In this document: positions 17,426 to 27,005 of the stretch, in pieces
How the letters are laid out: the number at the start of each line of letters is the position of its first letter
Position numbering within the stretch: the stretch's first letter is position 1
DNA from: an uncultured Alphaproteobacteria bacterium
Lineage (GTDB): Bacteria > Pseudomonadota > Alphaproteobacteria > RF32 > CAG-239
DNA length: 45,475 bases
Direction of reading: 5' to 3'
Assembly (NCBI GenBank): GCA_944391485.1
Contig: CALXTQ010000018.1
Location: forward strand, 86,619 to 132,093
Notes under the pieces: generated by a model
What the model was told of the DNA's origin: nothing
What the model saw: the letters and a program-made list of their open reading frames with translations, nothing else
The model's database searches: none
Translations under genes and position numbers: made by a program

Positions 17426-17479
17426 TCTTATCCTGAACACTTTTTTATTTATTCGGAGTTAGTCAGTGTTCAGAAATCT

Positions 17480-18871
17480 TTACAGACTTTTTCCCTTCTG
17501 AGAAGTAAAAAAGGACGAGACAAAACCGTTTTGCGTTTTGGCAGGCGCATATTTTTCTAAAGTCTGCTGCAGCTTCTGCTTCTTTTCGGGGGATGTGTAT
17601 ATTTTTTTCAGTTTTTCTGCCGCGGCGTAAATGATCAGATATTTTTCTTCTTTTTTCAATTTGGCTTTCTGAGCTTCGGCGATGGCTTTTTCATAAAGCA
17701 GAGCACTTTGCTCAGGATTGTTGATTGTTCCGCCGATGTTCATGAGCTCCTGACAGCGTTCTTTGCCTTTCATATGTTTCATGGCCATAAAAAACAGCGT
17801 CCGGTAAGACTCCTCTTTGTCAAAAAGTCTCTGAATATTCGCCAGATTTTTCAAAGAGCCGATTTTTGCAACATTGGGCGCGTATTTATAGGCCTTTTTC
17901 AGATGATATTCGGCAAAGCGGAATTTTGCGATATTTTCATTTTTGCGGATACTGATATCGTTTCCGCCCAGATAACTGTTGGCATAAACTTTATGAATAT
18001 TATACAAATCCGTCGGAATATCCGTGCTTTTGAGAGCTCGTTCGCAGGCGGCGCGCACCAGTTCCTGGCTGCCGGTTAGCCCTTTGGCGCATGCGGAAAT
18101 AATATTAATGTCGCTGGTATATTTCAGGGCTTCTTTCAGGCAGGTGTTTTCGTCGTTGTTTTTATGGGCGTCTTCCTGCTTGTTTTCCAGAATAAGACTG
18201 CGATACAGTTTGGAAAAGTTGTGATATCCTTTGGCCAGCTGTTCGTTTTCCAGGGTCGGCGCCATATCTTCCAGCCGCTGAACCAGCTTGCTGATGTTGA
18301 CGGTTGTGAAAACGCTTTTGGATTCCATGCTGAAAATGTCATAAATATCCTGTCCGAGGTCAAGGGCGTCTTTAGCGGCGCGCAGTTTGGGATCTTTACC
18401 GATTCTCACCTCCAGCAGGGGATCTCCGCCGATGTAGGTGCCTTCGGAATCATAAAGTTTCACATCGTTGATGCCGGCCAGCAGCGCCAGTTCCGTGCGC
18501 GCGTCGTCCAGAGCTCCGCCGTCCAGTTCAAAGGCATTGTCCTTGATGTCGTTCAGCTTGGAGTCAATGTAAAAATTAAGAAAAGCGTCGACAAGAGGAT
18601 GGTCTACCGACAGATAAACTTTATCGCTGCAGTCTTCGGGAATGCCGTCCGGATACTTTTTATCCAGCTCTGCGGCAGCCGCCTGATTAAAAGTTTCGGC
18701 CATCATAATTTTCCACGGCGAGGAATCGTCTTCTTTGGACAGGTCCTGCAGAATATTTTGTTTAATTTCTTCCATAGTTATGGACGAAACGGGTCTGGGT
18801 GGCAGCGGGGGGATTTTTTTCCCGAATTGATCATAAAGAGAAACCCATTCTTTTTTGTTTTTTTCTTCCAT
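17480..18871 (-). CDS. Hypothetical helical-repeat protein, 463 aa
   Basis: I recognise no named family. The protein has no signal or membrane segment. After a proline-rich spot (KKIPPLPPRP, about residues 17-26) it is a long series of amphipathic helices in the C-terminal half, with TPR/Sel1-like pairs such as FRFAEYHLKKAYKYAP and SALLYEKAIAEAQKAK, and a lysine-rich end. It is probably a cytoplasmic scaffold or secreted substrate; function unknown. The start at 18871 has CGGAGA seven bases upstream; the frame continues to 19036 through a promoter and terminator, so longer versions are rejected. Confidence 0.7.
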   Translation of the reverse strand: MEEKNKKEWVSLYDQFGKKIPPLPPRPVSSITMEEIKQNILQDLSKEDDSSPWKIMMAETFNQAAAAELDKKYPDGIPEDCSDKVYLSVDHPLVDAFLNFYIDSKLNDIKDNAFELDGGALDDARTELALLAGINDVKLYDSEGTYIGGDPLLEVRIGKDPKLRAAKDALDLGQDIYDIFSMESKSVFTTVNISKLVQRLEDMAPTLENEQLAKGYHNFSKLYRSLILENKQEDAHKNNDENTCLKEALKYTSDINIISACAKGLTGSQELVRAACERALKSTDIPTDLYNIHKVYANSYLGGNDISIRKNENIAKFRFAEYHLKKAYKYAPNVAKIGSLKNLANIQRLFDKEESYRTLFFMAMKHMKGKERCQELMNIGGTINNPEQSALLYEKAIAEAQKAKLKKEEKYLIIYAAAEKLKKIYTSPEKKQKLQQTLEKYAPAKTQNGFVSSFFTSQKGKSL

Positions 18872-18902
18872 AACGAATCTCCGGTTAGACGAATTTGTCA
18901 TT

Positions 18903-18931
18903 ATTCTGTATTTTTTTAACAAATTTGTCAA
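18903..18931 (-). promoter_or_regulatory. Promoter of the 463-aa gene
   Basis: On the minus strand a consensus TTGACA (18931-18926), 17-bp spacer and CAGAAT (18908-18903). The 9-mer TGACAAATT occurs twice, at the -35 and just after the -10, and could be a regulator half-site pair. Confidence 0.6.
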
Positions 18932-18944
18932 TATAAAATGGGGC

Positions 18945-18971
18945 AAAAAAAACCGCCGGAAACTCCGGCGG
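18945..18971 (-). terminator. Rho-independent terminator of the ferritin-like gene
   Basis: Perfect 8-bp stem (18953-18960 with 18964-18971) followed on the minus strand by eight T. Confidence 0.9.
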
Positions 18972-19032
18972 CGGCAATGAGTAATAAATTTACGCCTTCT
19001 GGCAGAAACGAAATACGGAAACCTTATAGCCG

Positions 19033-19560
19033 TCAATGAACGGCTGGATCCTCCGCTTTTTCGCCCGCATGGTCGACGGCGGCGTTGTAATCGGCCAGAA
19101 AATCCTCCATTTCCTGCTCGTGTTCGATTTCTTCTTTCAGAATCTTAGCCGAAACTTTGAAGGTTTCGTAATCTTTGCCAAAAGTCATTTCGCAGATTTG
19201 CTGATAACGGGCGATAGCGCAACGTTCGGCAACCAGATTTTGTTTGACCAGTTCCATTATCCAGTCGTTTTCGGGCGCGTCATAGCGGCAGCGGGCCAGA
19301 CTTGTCCACTCTTTGGGATCAAGAACCGGCGTGCCGCCCAGTTCAATGATGCGTTTTCCCAGTTTGTTGGCATGGTCATATTCTTCCCGCGCATGTTCCA
19401 TAAACTCTTCGACGATGGACGGACGCATCGGCCCCTTGGCAACCAGGGCGCCGACCCAGTACTGGTAATAGGCCAGCCATTCTTCGGACAAAGCTTCGTT
19501 TAATACTTTCAACAGTTCGTCATGGTCGACTTTGCTGATTTTTTGAGCCATTTCTCCCAT
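19033..19560 (-). CDS. Ferritin-like di-iron protein (Dps-like/bacterioferritin-like)
   Basis: A 175-residue four-helix bundle. Metal ligands can be placed at Glu26/27 (helix 1), Glu60 and His63 (EEYDH), Glu112 (AERC) and Glu144 with His147 (EEIEH), the two-fold ExxH pattern of ferritin-like di-iron sites. Three cysteines (91, 114, 123) are present, one next to ligand Glu112, reminiscent of thioferritin-type DpsL proteins; that subclass is only a suggestion. The likely role is iron storage or peroxide detoxification. The start at 19560 has GGAG seven bases upstream. The gene has its own terminator and is divergent from rpe. Confidence 0.82.
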   Translation of the reverse strand: MGEMAQKISKVDHDELLKVLNEALSEEWLAYYQYWVGALVAKGPMRPSIVEEFMEHAREEYDHANKLGKRIIELGGTPVLDPKEWTSLARCRYDAPENDWIMELVKQNLVAERCAIARYQQICEMTFGKDYETFKVSAKILKEEIEHEQEMEDFLADYNAAVDHAGEKAEDPAVH

Positions 19561-19709
19561 ATTTTTTCTCCACACTGTAAGGTTAAGTTCTTGTTCTGCT
19601 TTTAGATAATGTCAAAGTGAAAAAAAACAACGCCGCCGCCGGGATTATTTTTCTGGCTTTTAATTCCGGCATGCGTTATTATTTCAGTAACAGGCAAAAG
19701 GAGACGGAA

Positions 19710-20345
19710 ATGGTAAAAATCGCACCCAGTATTTTATCCGCCGATTACGGCAAATTAAAAGACGAGATAGAAGCGCTCGAAAAAGCCGGCGCCGACATGA
19801 TACACATGGACATCATGGATGGTCATTATGTTCCGAACCTGACATTTGGCCCGGCGGTTGTCAGACAGCTGCGTCCGTATTCGTCGCTGCCGTTTGACGT
19901 GCATCTGATGGTGGAGAATCCCGATGAGATGATTCCCTGGTTTGCTGAGGCGGGAGCCGATATCATAACGGTTCATGCGGAAGTCTGTCCGCATCTGGAC
20001 CGCACGTTGTCCTCAATCCGCAGTCTGGGAATCAAGGCCGGCGTTTCCCTGAACCCCGCCACGCCGGAAAGCGTTCTTTCTTATGTGCTGGATAAAATCG
20101 ATTTGGTTTTGGTCATGAGCGTAAATCCCGGATTCGGCGGTCAGAGCTTTATTGAAAGCCAGCTGGAAAAGATTGCGAATATAAAGGAAATGCGCGGCAG
20201 CAGAAATATCGCCATTGAGGTGGACGGCGGCATCAACCCGCTGACGTCGTCCGAATGCATTGCGGCCGGTGCCGATATTCTTGTGGCCGGCACCTCGGTT
20301 TTTGCCGGCGGCGATTATAAAAAGAACATTGAAGCTTTAAGGTAA
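19710..20345 (+). CDS. rpe: Ribulose-phosphate 3-epimerase
   Basis: A 211-residue TIM-barrel enzyme interconverting ribulose-5-phosphate and xylulose-5-phosphate, the latter a transketolase substrate. The family motifs APSILSADY (catalytic Ser), [12 protein letters not shown] (metal-binding His and catalytic Asp), [16 protein letters not shown] and EVDGGI (second Asp) are all present. The ATG at 19710 has AAGGAG at seven bases; an in-frame upstream codon at 19617 is rejected. The PhoB-like gene starts 57 bases downstream and may be co-transcribed. Confidence 0.97.
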   Translation: MVKIAPSILSADYGKLKDEIEALEKAGADMIHMDIMDGHYVPNLTFGPAVVRQLRPYSSLPFDVHLMVENPDEMIPWFAEAGADIITVHAEVCPHLDRTLSSIRSLGIKAGVSLNPATPESVLSYVLDKIDLVLVMSVNPGFGGQSFIESQLEKIANIKEMRGSRNIAIEVDGGINPLTSSECIAAGADILVAGTSVFAGGDYKKNIEALR

Positions 20346-20401
20346 TTTTAAGACACCGCGAATATAATGACGGCGGATTTGCTCTGTTTGGGAGAAAAAC
20401 A

Positions 20402-21121
20402 ATGGCATTGGTTATGGTCATCGAGGATGAAGAGGCGTTGGCCCTGCTCCTGAAATACAATTTGGAAAAGGAAGGTTATGAGGTTCTGTGGGAATCCCGC
20501 GGCAGCAAAGCTTTGGCGGAAATTGAAAAAAACTGTCCGTCGGTCATCCTTCTGGACTGGATGCTTCCGGAGATGTCCGGTGTCGAAATATGCAGGCTTA
20601 TCCGCAGCAAGCCGGATATTAAGAACATTCCCGTTATTATGCTGACGGCCAAAGGCGAAGAGGAAGATAAAGTAAAAGGGCTTTCGGCCGGCGCCGACGA
20701 CTATGTAACCAAGCCTTTTTCCGTTCCGGAACTGATGGCAAGGGTCAAAACAAACCTGCGCCGCGCTCCCGAGCTGGTGCAGCATAAGGAGTTTGTCTTT
20801 GAGGATATCCGGATGGATCTGGTGGAAAAGAAAGTATTCCGCGGAGAAAATTATATCCATCTCGGACCGACGGAATTCAGGCTCCTGCGGATGCTGATGG
20901 AAACGCCGGGCAGGGTTTTTTCCCGCGAAACGCTGCTTAAAACGGTCTGGGGAGATAATATATATGTTGAATCCCGCACGGTCGATGTTCATATTCGACG
21001 TCTGCGCAAATCCTTGAATCAGTACGGTCCCGATTATATCAGAACCGTCCGTGCGACCGGATACTCGATAGATACGGCTCCGGGAGACGGCGGCGAAGAA
21101 GAGGGCGAAACGCCGGAATAA
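20402..21121 (+). CDS. PhoB-like response regulator (OmpR family)
   Basis: A 239-residue two-component regulator. The receiver domain (about 1-120) has the acidic pair at Glu8-Asp9, phospho-acceptor Asp52 (LLDWML), the conserved Thr in MLTAK and Lys in VTKPF. The C-terminal winged helix (about 130-228) has GPTEFRLL, SRETLL and the recognition helix RTVDVHIRRLRK, ending with IRTVRATGYS. The closest match by eye is PhoB, the phosphate-starvation regulator. No histidine kinase or pst/phoU gene lies in the window, so the assignment stays tentative. The acidic tail GDGGEEEGETPE is unusual. A terminator follows. Confidence 0.85.
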   Translation: MALVMVIEDEEALALLLKYNLEKEGYEVLWESRGSKALAEIEKNCPSVILLDWMLPEMSGVEICRLIRSKPDIKNIPVIMLTAKGEEEDKVKGLSAGADDYVTKPFSVPELMARVKTNLRRAPELVQHKEFVFEDIRMDLVEKKVFRGENYIHLGPTEFRLLRMLMETPGRVFSRETLLKTVWGDNIYVESRTVDVHIRRLRKSLNQYGPDYIRTVRATGYSIDTAPGDGGEEEGETPE

Positions 21122-21139
21122 ACGTCGGCCGGGATAGCG

Positions 21140-21165
21140 TCCGATTCTGTCGGAGATTTTTTATT
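21140..21165 (+). terminator. Rho-independent terminator of the PhoB-like gene
   Basis: Short 5-bp stem (21140-21144 with 21150-21154) followed by GATTTTTTATTTT. Confidence 0.6.
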
Positions 21166-21244
21166 TTCCTTAAAAATTCGGTTGCGGAAAACTTTCGACT
21201 GTCAGAGACAGAAAGGGTTTTGCGCGGGTTTCTGCTGTCCGGCC

Positions 21245-22507
21245 TCAAGGGCGGAGCATTTTTACGATCTCTTCATAACCGTAAAGACCGTCTATTTTGC
21301 CAAAGGCCAGATAAGATGGTCTGCTGGAGAAAATCTCCTGCGCAGCTTTCATGATGTCTTGTTCCGTTGTCGCCGATATTCTCTTTTTTATTTTGCCCAG
21401 ATCCTGCAGTTTGCCGAAATTAACGAGCTGTTCGGCGGCAACGACGTAACAGGAGTCATTTTCCTCATTTTTCTTGGTCAGAATACTGATCAGCTGTCTC
21501 TGAGCTCTGTGCAGTTCGCGCTGGCTGACTTCGTCGGAGCGGATTTTCCGGATTTCTGAAATAATGATATCCATTATTTTGTTGATGTTGGCGGCGTCCG
21601 CTTCTGCCGTGATGCTGAAGCAGCCCGTGTCTGTTTCGTTATCGATATCGCAGTCAATACTGTAAACTAGACCGTTTTTAATGCGGATTTCTGTATTGAG
21701 ACGCGAATTTTCTTCTCCGCCAAAAATTTGTCCCATCAGAACTTTGGCAATATCCATATGTCTGCCGCCGGGATTGAGATCAAATCCCAGCCGGATTTTT
21801 GCCTTTTCGTCTTCCTGGCGGATATGTTTAAATCCGCCGATATAGCGGGCCGGCGGATAGACGGAAGCTTGTCCTTTTGGCAGGTTTGAAAAATATTTTT
21901 TCGCCAAAGCCGTAATTTCCTCATGTGCGATATTGCCCGAAGCGGAAAGCACCATATTGGCGCCGACGTAATTTCGGTCGCGGAAGGCGGTCAGATCCTG
22001 CCGGGTGAAACTGTCGAGAGTTTCCGGCGTACCCAGAATATCCTGACTCAGGCTCTGCGCGCCGTAAACAAGTTTGGAAAATTCGTCGTCAAACAGGTCT
22101 TCGTCGTCATTTTCGTCTTCAATCATTTCCTGACGGATGACCTGTTTTTCAAGCCGGATGTCTTCCGGGCTGAAACTGGAGTTTTGAATGATGTCTGCCA
22201 ATAGGCTGACGGCAAATTCTCTGCTTTCGCAGGGAACTTCCAGACAAAAAGACGTTGCGCTGCTGTCTGTCCAGGCCTCCGAGCTGCCGCCGATATCCGC
22301 GATGGCGTCGTTCAGTTCGATTTCACTTCTGGCCGGTGTTCCCTTAAAAGTCATGTGCTCGCATAAATGCGCCAGTCCGCTGTGCTGCGCATCCTCATGG
22401 CGGGAACCTGTTTTTACCCAGATTCCGGCATTGAAAAAACTGGAATAAGGACGCTTTTGCGTAACGACGGTCAGACCGTTGTCAAGAATTGATATTTTTG
22501 GTTTCAT
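21245..22507 (-). CDS. M16 family zinc peptidase (processing-peptidase-like)
   Basis: A 420-residue inverzincin with the inverted zinc motif HLCEH (His47, Glu50, His51) and the third ligand Glu127 exactly 76 residues after His51, so the catalytic half is intact. The C-terminal inactive-like half follows, as in alphaproteobacterial relatives of the mitochondrial processing peptidase beta subunit. No signal peptide is seen, so it is probably cytoplasmic. The ATG at 22507 begins the conserved strand and gives normal length, although its SD is weak; the frame is open to 22570. Physiological substrates are unknown. Confidence 0.9.
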   Translation of the reverse strand: MKPKISILDNGLTVVTQKRPYSSFFNAGIWVKTGSRHEDAQHSGLAHLCEHMTFKGTPARSEIELNDAIADIGGSSEAWTDSSATSFCLEVPCESREFAVSLLADIIQNSSFSPEDIRLEKQVIRQEMIEDENDDEDLFDDEFSKLVYGAQSLSQDILGTPETLDSFTRQDLTAFRDRNYVGANMVLSASGNIAHEEITALAKKYFSNLPKGQASVYPPARYIGGFKHIRQEDEKAKIRLGFDLNPGGRHMDIAKVLMGQIFGGEENSRLNTEIRIKNGLVYSIDCDIDNETDTGCFSITAEADAANINKIMDIIISEIRKIRSDEVSQRELHRAQRQLISILTKKNEENDSCYVVAAEQLVNFGKLQDLGKIKKRISATTEQDIMKAAQEIFSSRPSYLAFGKIDGLYGYEEIVKMLRP

Positions 22508-22694
22508 AAATTCAGCCGTAAAATTAAAAACATGCGGGCATCTGCCATAACCGGTATTTTCCCGCGGCAAAACGAAAATGCCGGATTTTGGGGTACCCGA
22601 CGAAATCTGTTCTGATTATGGGAGTTTCGCAAACTTTGTCAATCCGAATTTAAAACAGCTTCAGGACGGATCGGCAGTTATTTAAGAAATAAAG

Positions 22695-24596
22695 CTAAAA
22701 GAGTCTGAGGACGGACTGGCTGGCCTGAGAGGCGAGAGACAGGGCATTGACGGCGAGCATCTGTCTGGTCTGCAGGGCAAGCATATTTGCGCTTTCCTGG
22801 TTCATGTCGGCCAGCGTCAGTTTGTCGGCGCCTTCTTCCAAAATATTGATCATTGCTTCGGTAAAATTCTGCCGGGTAGTCAGAACATTATTATAGGTAC
22901 CGAATTGTGCGGAATAATCACGGAGTTGGCTGAGGGCGGAAGATATCTCTGATAAGGATCGGGAAATGTCTGCGGCGGTAATCCAGGCGGTTTCTGATAG
23001 CCCCAGAGCCCGGGCTGAGGTGTCAACGCCGCAGATTTCGGCACGGGAGCTGCCGTCTTCGTTAAAGCTGACTTTCAGGCTATTGCCGAGAAGAAGGTTA
23101 ATGCCTTTATAGCTCCCGTCTCTGATCAGGGCATCATATTGCGCGATAATTTCGTTGAAATCGCTTCCGTCCGAGCCGATAACGGCCTCTTTTCTCGTGT
23201 CATCCGGAAAGCGGCTGTTAAACAAGACATCCCACTCGGGAGCCGGTGCAGGCGTCGTTGCCGAAAACTGTGGAGAGGACGCGGGATTAAACGCCCCCGA
23301 TGATGAATTGCTGAAATCATTGTCCGCTTTTATACCCGTAGTCTTTTCGTTGTGTTTTTGCGAGATTTTTGCTCCCTGCATTATCTTCAGGGCGCCACTG
23401 TCCGAACTGTAAAAAGAATACTGGCTGGTACGGTTTTCAATATAAATATCTGCAGCGGAACCAATCTCAATGCGCGCTCCCGCTCCCGAATTTATCATGG
23501 CATAGGAGTTTTTTCCGTTCAGTAGAATATTGAGTTTTCCGTAAATATTAAAATTTCCGTGTCCATCGTTAAAAAGGGCCGAGCTTGAAGCCCCATCCGT
23601 TGAGATGGTAACTTCGCTGCCTTCCTGCAGAGTAATTGCCGCGTCGCGGGTTAAGCTCTGCATGCCATAAGACAATTCACCGGAGGTCTGAATATTAACT
23701 TTCGCTCCGGACAGAATATGTATTTGCGCCGCGTCATAACTGTAAATTCCGTAAGCTCTCCGACCGTTGCCACGGATGTTGATATTGCCCGCAACATCCA
23801 GACAGGCTCCCTTGTGCGCGTAGATACCGACCTTGCCCCAACCGTTTGCCGGGGAAGTTGTCAGCGAGATGTCAACATTGCTTATTTGGGCTCGGATGTT
23901 GTCTCCTTCGGCGTAAATGGCGCCGGCATTCACCGTAGCCGAGTAAGAGTTGGTATAATTTATTTTTAAATCCGAAACCAGACAGCCGTCTTGCATTACA
24001 ATTCCCGATTTTGCCGTTGTCATTTCGAAACTCAGTTCCGAAAATTTTGTTCCGTCAGCGTTTCTGTAAGCCGCATTAGGGTTTTGGGTAGAAAAATATT
24101 CGGTGCCGACAAGCTTCTGGCCTTGTTTGAGTTCAATATTGTCATCATTCGAAAAAACTATTTTGCCGTAGATGACGATAGTTTTTTTGCCGGCGGCAAC
24201 AGCCGCCTTCAGTTCATCGGCTGTTTCGACAACGGCGCCGTCAGGACCGACCTGTTCCTCAAACCATGATTTTTCCGGCAGAGAGGCGGATGTTTCCAGA
24301 GCCCGGAGGGCGGTGGAAGATGCCTGAGCGAGAAGCCCGGCAGCGGCGTCGATGGTTTCGGCCACGGCTTTAAGGGTCTGTATCCCCTGAGACATGGCAT
24401 CCAGCAGGGCATTGAGGTCCGAGGCCCGGTCAGAGAGGGACTGCGCGGTATAATATGCGGAGGGATTGTCAATGGCAGAATTGACCTTCAGACCGGTCGA
24501 CAGCCGGTTGGAGGTTATGTCCTGAAGTTTTGAGGTCTGCTGAAGACTGAGAAGATTGGCGCGCATGGAGGCATTGAGGGAGACGTTATGAAGCAT
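22695..24596 (-). CDS. Flagellin with a predicted beta-helix domain in place of D2/D3
   Basis: A 633-residue flagellin. Residues 1-105 carry the canonical N-terminal D0/D1 coiled-coil (SLQQTSKLQDITSNRLSTG, IDNPSAYYTAQSL) and about 480-633 the C-terminal D1/D0 ending in SQASQSVLRLF. Between them, residues about 125-160 look like the opening of a pectate-lyase-like fold (ELKAAVAAGKKTIVIYGKI). Residues 258-420 form six rungs of 26-29 residues, each beginning G/A-I/M/L/F and ending near a Tyr, as in parallel beta-helices of adhesins and autotransporters. A Ser/Pro/Ala linker (429-453) joins back. GGAGG lies five bases before the ATG. No other flagellar gene is in the window. Confidence 0.88.
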   Translation of the reverse strand: MLHNVSLNASMRANLLSLQQTSKLQDITSNRLSTGLKVNSAIDNPSAYYTAQSLSDRASDLNALLDAMSQGIQTLKAVAETIDAAAGLLAQASSTALRALETSASLPEKSWFEEQVGPDGAVVETADELKAAVAAGKKTIVIYGKIVFSNDDNIELKQGQKLVGTEYFSTQNPNAAYRNADGTKFSELSFEMTTAKSGIVMQDGCLVSDLKINYTNSYSATVNAGAIYAEGDNIRAQISNVDISLTTSPANGWGKVGIYAHKGACLDVAGNINIRGNGRRAYGIYSYDAAQIHILSGAKVNIQTSGELSYGMQSLTRDAAITLQEGSEVTISTDGASSSALFNDGHGNFNIYGKLNILLNGKNSYAMINSGAGARIEIGSAADIYIENRTSQYSFYSSDSGALKIMQGAKISQKHNEKTTGIKADNDFSNSSSGAFNPASSPQFSATTPAPAPEWDVLFNSRFPDDTRKEAVIGSDGSDFNEIIAQYDALIRDGSYKGINLLLGNSLKVSFNEDGSSRAEICGVDTSARALGLSETAWITAADISRSLSEISSALSQLRDYSAQFGTYNNVLTTRQNFTEAMINILEEGADKLTLADMNQESANMLALQTRQMLAVNALSLASQASQSVLRLF

Positions 24597-24791
24597 AACA
24601 GCCTCCGTTCAGGGGGATAAAACGGCGTTTAGCCGGAATAAGAACCCTCGTTAAGACCATACTGGTAACAATCCGCACATGTGTTAAGTGTATACACAGG
24701 ATATAATACGCGCGGGAATATTAACAATTCCTTACCCGGTATAGAATTTATGTCAACTTCAACTACGCTCTTGCTAAAAGTTCGGAAATAG

Positions 24792-25955
<1,164 letters not shown>

Positions 25956-25956
25956 A

Positions 25957-26910
25957 ATGGCCGAAACATGCAACAACAGTATGGATGAAATCGTCGATTC
26001 TTTTGCGGAGCAGAACAAGCAGGACGGGCTTCGGGTTTTTGTCGCCGGCGGTAGCCGCCCGGGAACGGATCCCCAATATGTTGAAGAGGCTTATAATCTT
26101 GGCCGTCAGATTATCAAGATGGATTTCAAGCTGGATTTCGGCCTTTCCAATTCGGGCATAATGGGAGCTGTGGCCCGCGGCGTTCTGGACGGCTGGAACA
26201 AAAAACAGTGCACGATAAAAGGCTACCCGATTCAGGCGGTAACCACGCAGGCTTACTATGATTTGTATCCTCGCGACGACGAGCTGATTTCCCAGATGGA
26301 GAACCTGATTCTGGCAAAAACTCTGGAAGAACGGAAACAAAAGCTGTTGAACGCCGATTTTGTGGTTTTTGCGCCGGGCGGTGTCGGCACGCTGGACGAA
26401 CTGGCTTATGACTGCGTGGCGATGCAGGATGGTTTTTTGCAGATCAAGCCTTTTATTCTGTACAATATCAACGGTTATTTTCATCATCTTCTGGAATATA
26501 TGAAGGCAATTGCCTTTGAGGGGTTTGCCGATCCGATTCCGTTTATTGTGGTTGATAACAGCGATGAGATCAGCATTGTGTTCCGCCTGCTCAAACTGCG
26601 CTATAAAAAGGGGCATACGACCGCGGAAGCTTATGCCAACACGCGCCAGCTGATTTATGAACTCCCCTATTTTCTAAAAAAGAAAGTCGATAACACCGTT
26701 TTTGTGGAGCATATCATCGAAAATATGGAGCGCGTTGAACGGGAAGGCAGCGAGGAAGAAAAGCAGGAGCTGGCCCGCGAAATAGAACAGGCGTATCTTG
26801 AAAAAGAGATCGAGCGTATGTATGAGCGTCTGGCAAAAACCGGACGGGACACATCAATTGTCAGCGACAAACTGACCAAACTCAAGAAACGGAAAATTCA
26901 GACCAAATAG
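25957..26910 (+). CDS. LOG-family protein (lysine-decarboxylase-like Rossmann)
   Basis: A 317-residue protein with the LOG/YgdH nucleotide-binding features VFVAGGSRPG (28-36), GLSNSGIMG (62-70) and the signature PGGVGTLDE (140-148). Family members are nucleoside 5'-monophosphate phosphoribohydrolases, best known for cytokinin activation and, in bacteria, nucleotide hydrolysis. This version is longer than the usual about 200 residues because of a charged helical C-terminal extension (about 230-317, rich in Glu/Lys/Arg). It is translationally close to tgt, with GAGG as SD inside the tgt end. Substrate unknown. Confidence 0.82.
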   Translation: MAETCNNSMDEIVDSFAEQNKQDGLRVFVAGGSRPGTDPQYVEEAYNLGRQIIKMDFKLDFGLSNSGIMGAVARGVLDGWNKKQCTIKGYPIQAVTTQAYYDLYPRDDELISQMENLILAKTLEERKQKLLNADFVVFAPGGVGTLDELAYDCVAMQDGFLQIKPFILYNINGYFHHLLEYMKAIAFEGFADPIPFIVVDNSDEISIVFRLLKLRYKKGHTTAEAYANTRQLIYELPYFLKKKVDNTVFVEHIIENMERVEREGSEEEKQELAREIEQAYLEKEIERMYERLAKTGRDTSIVSDKLTKLKKRKIQTK

Positions 26911-27005
26911 CGCTCAGTCTGCCCGGCCTCCGGTCTGTTTTTGCCGAAAACGCGCGTCAGTCTTTCCTGTCGGCGCATATTTTCTGATAAAGGAAGGGGA
27001 CTGAA

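Noticed and set aside
16322..17440. 372-aa minus-strand ORF opposite fba
   Set aside because: It is a shadow of the aldolase gene on the other strand, with no start signal or recognisable motif.
12230..20345. Calvin-cycle (cbb) operon from tkt, fba and rpe
   Set aside because: The three genes have separate promoters or terminators, and no RuBisCO, phosphoribulokinase or CbbR is present.
22695..24596. Sigma-28 flagellar promoter upstream of the flagellin
   Set aside because: No TAAA/GCCGATAA-like pair could be found in the 220 bases upstream; the promoter is left undefined.
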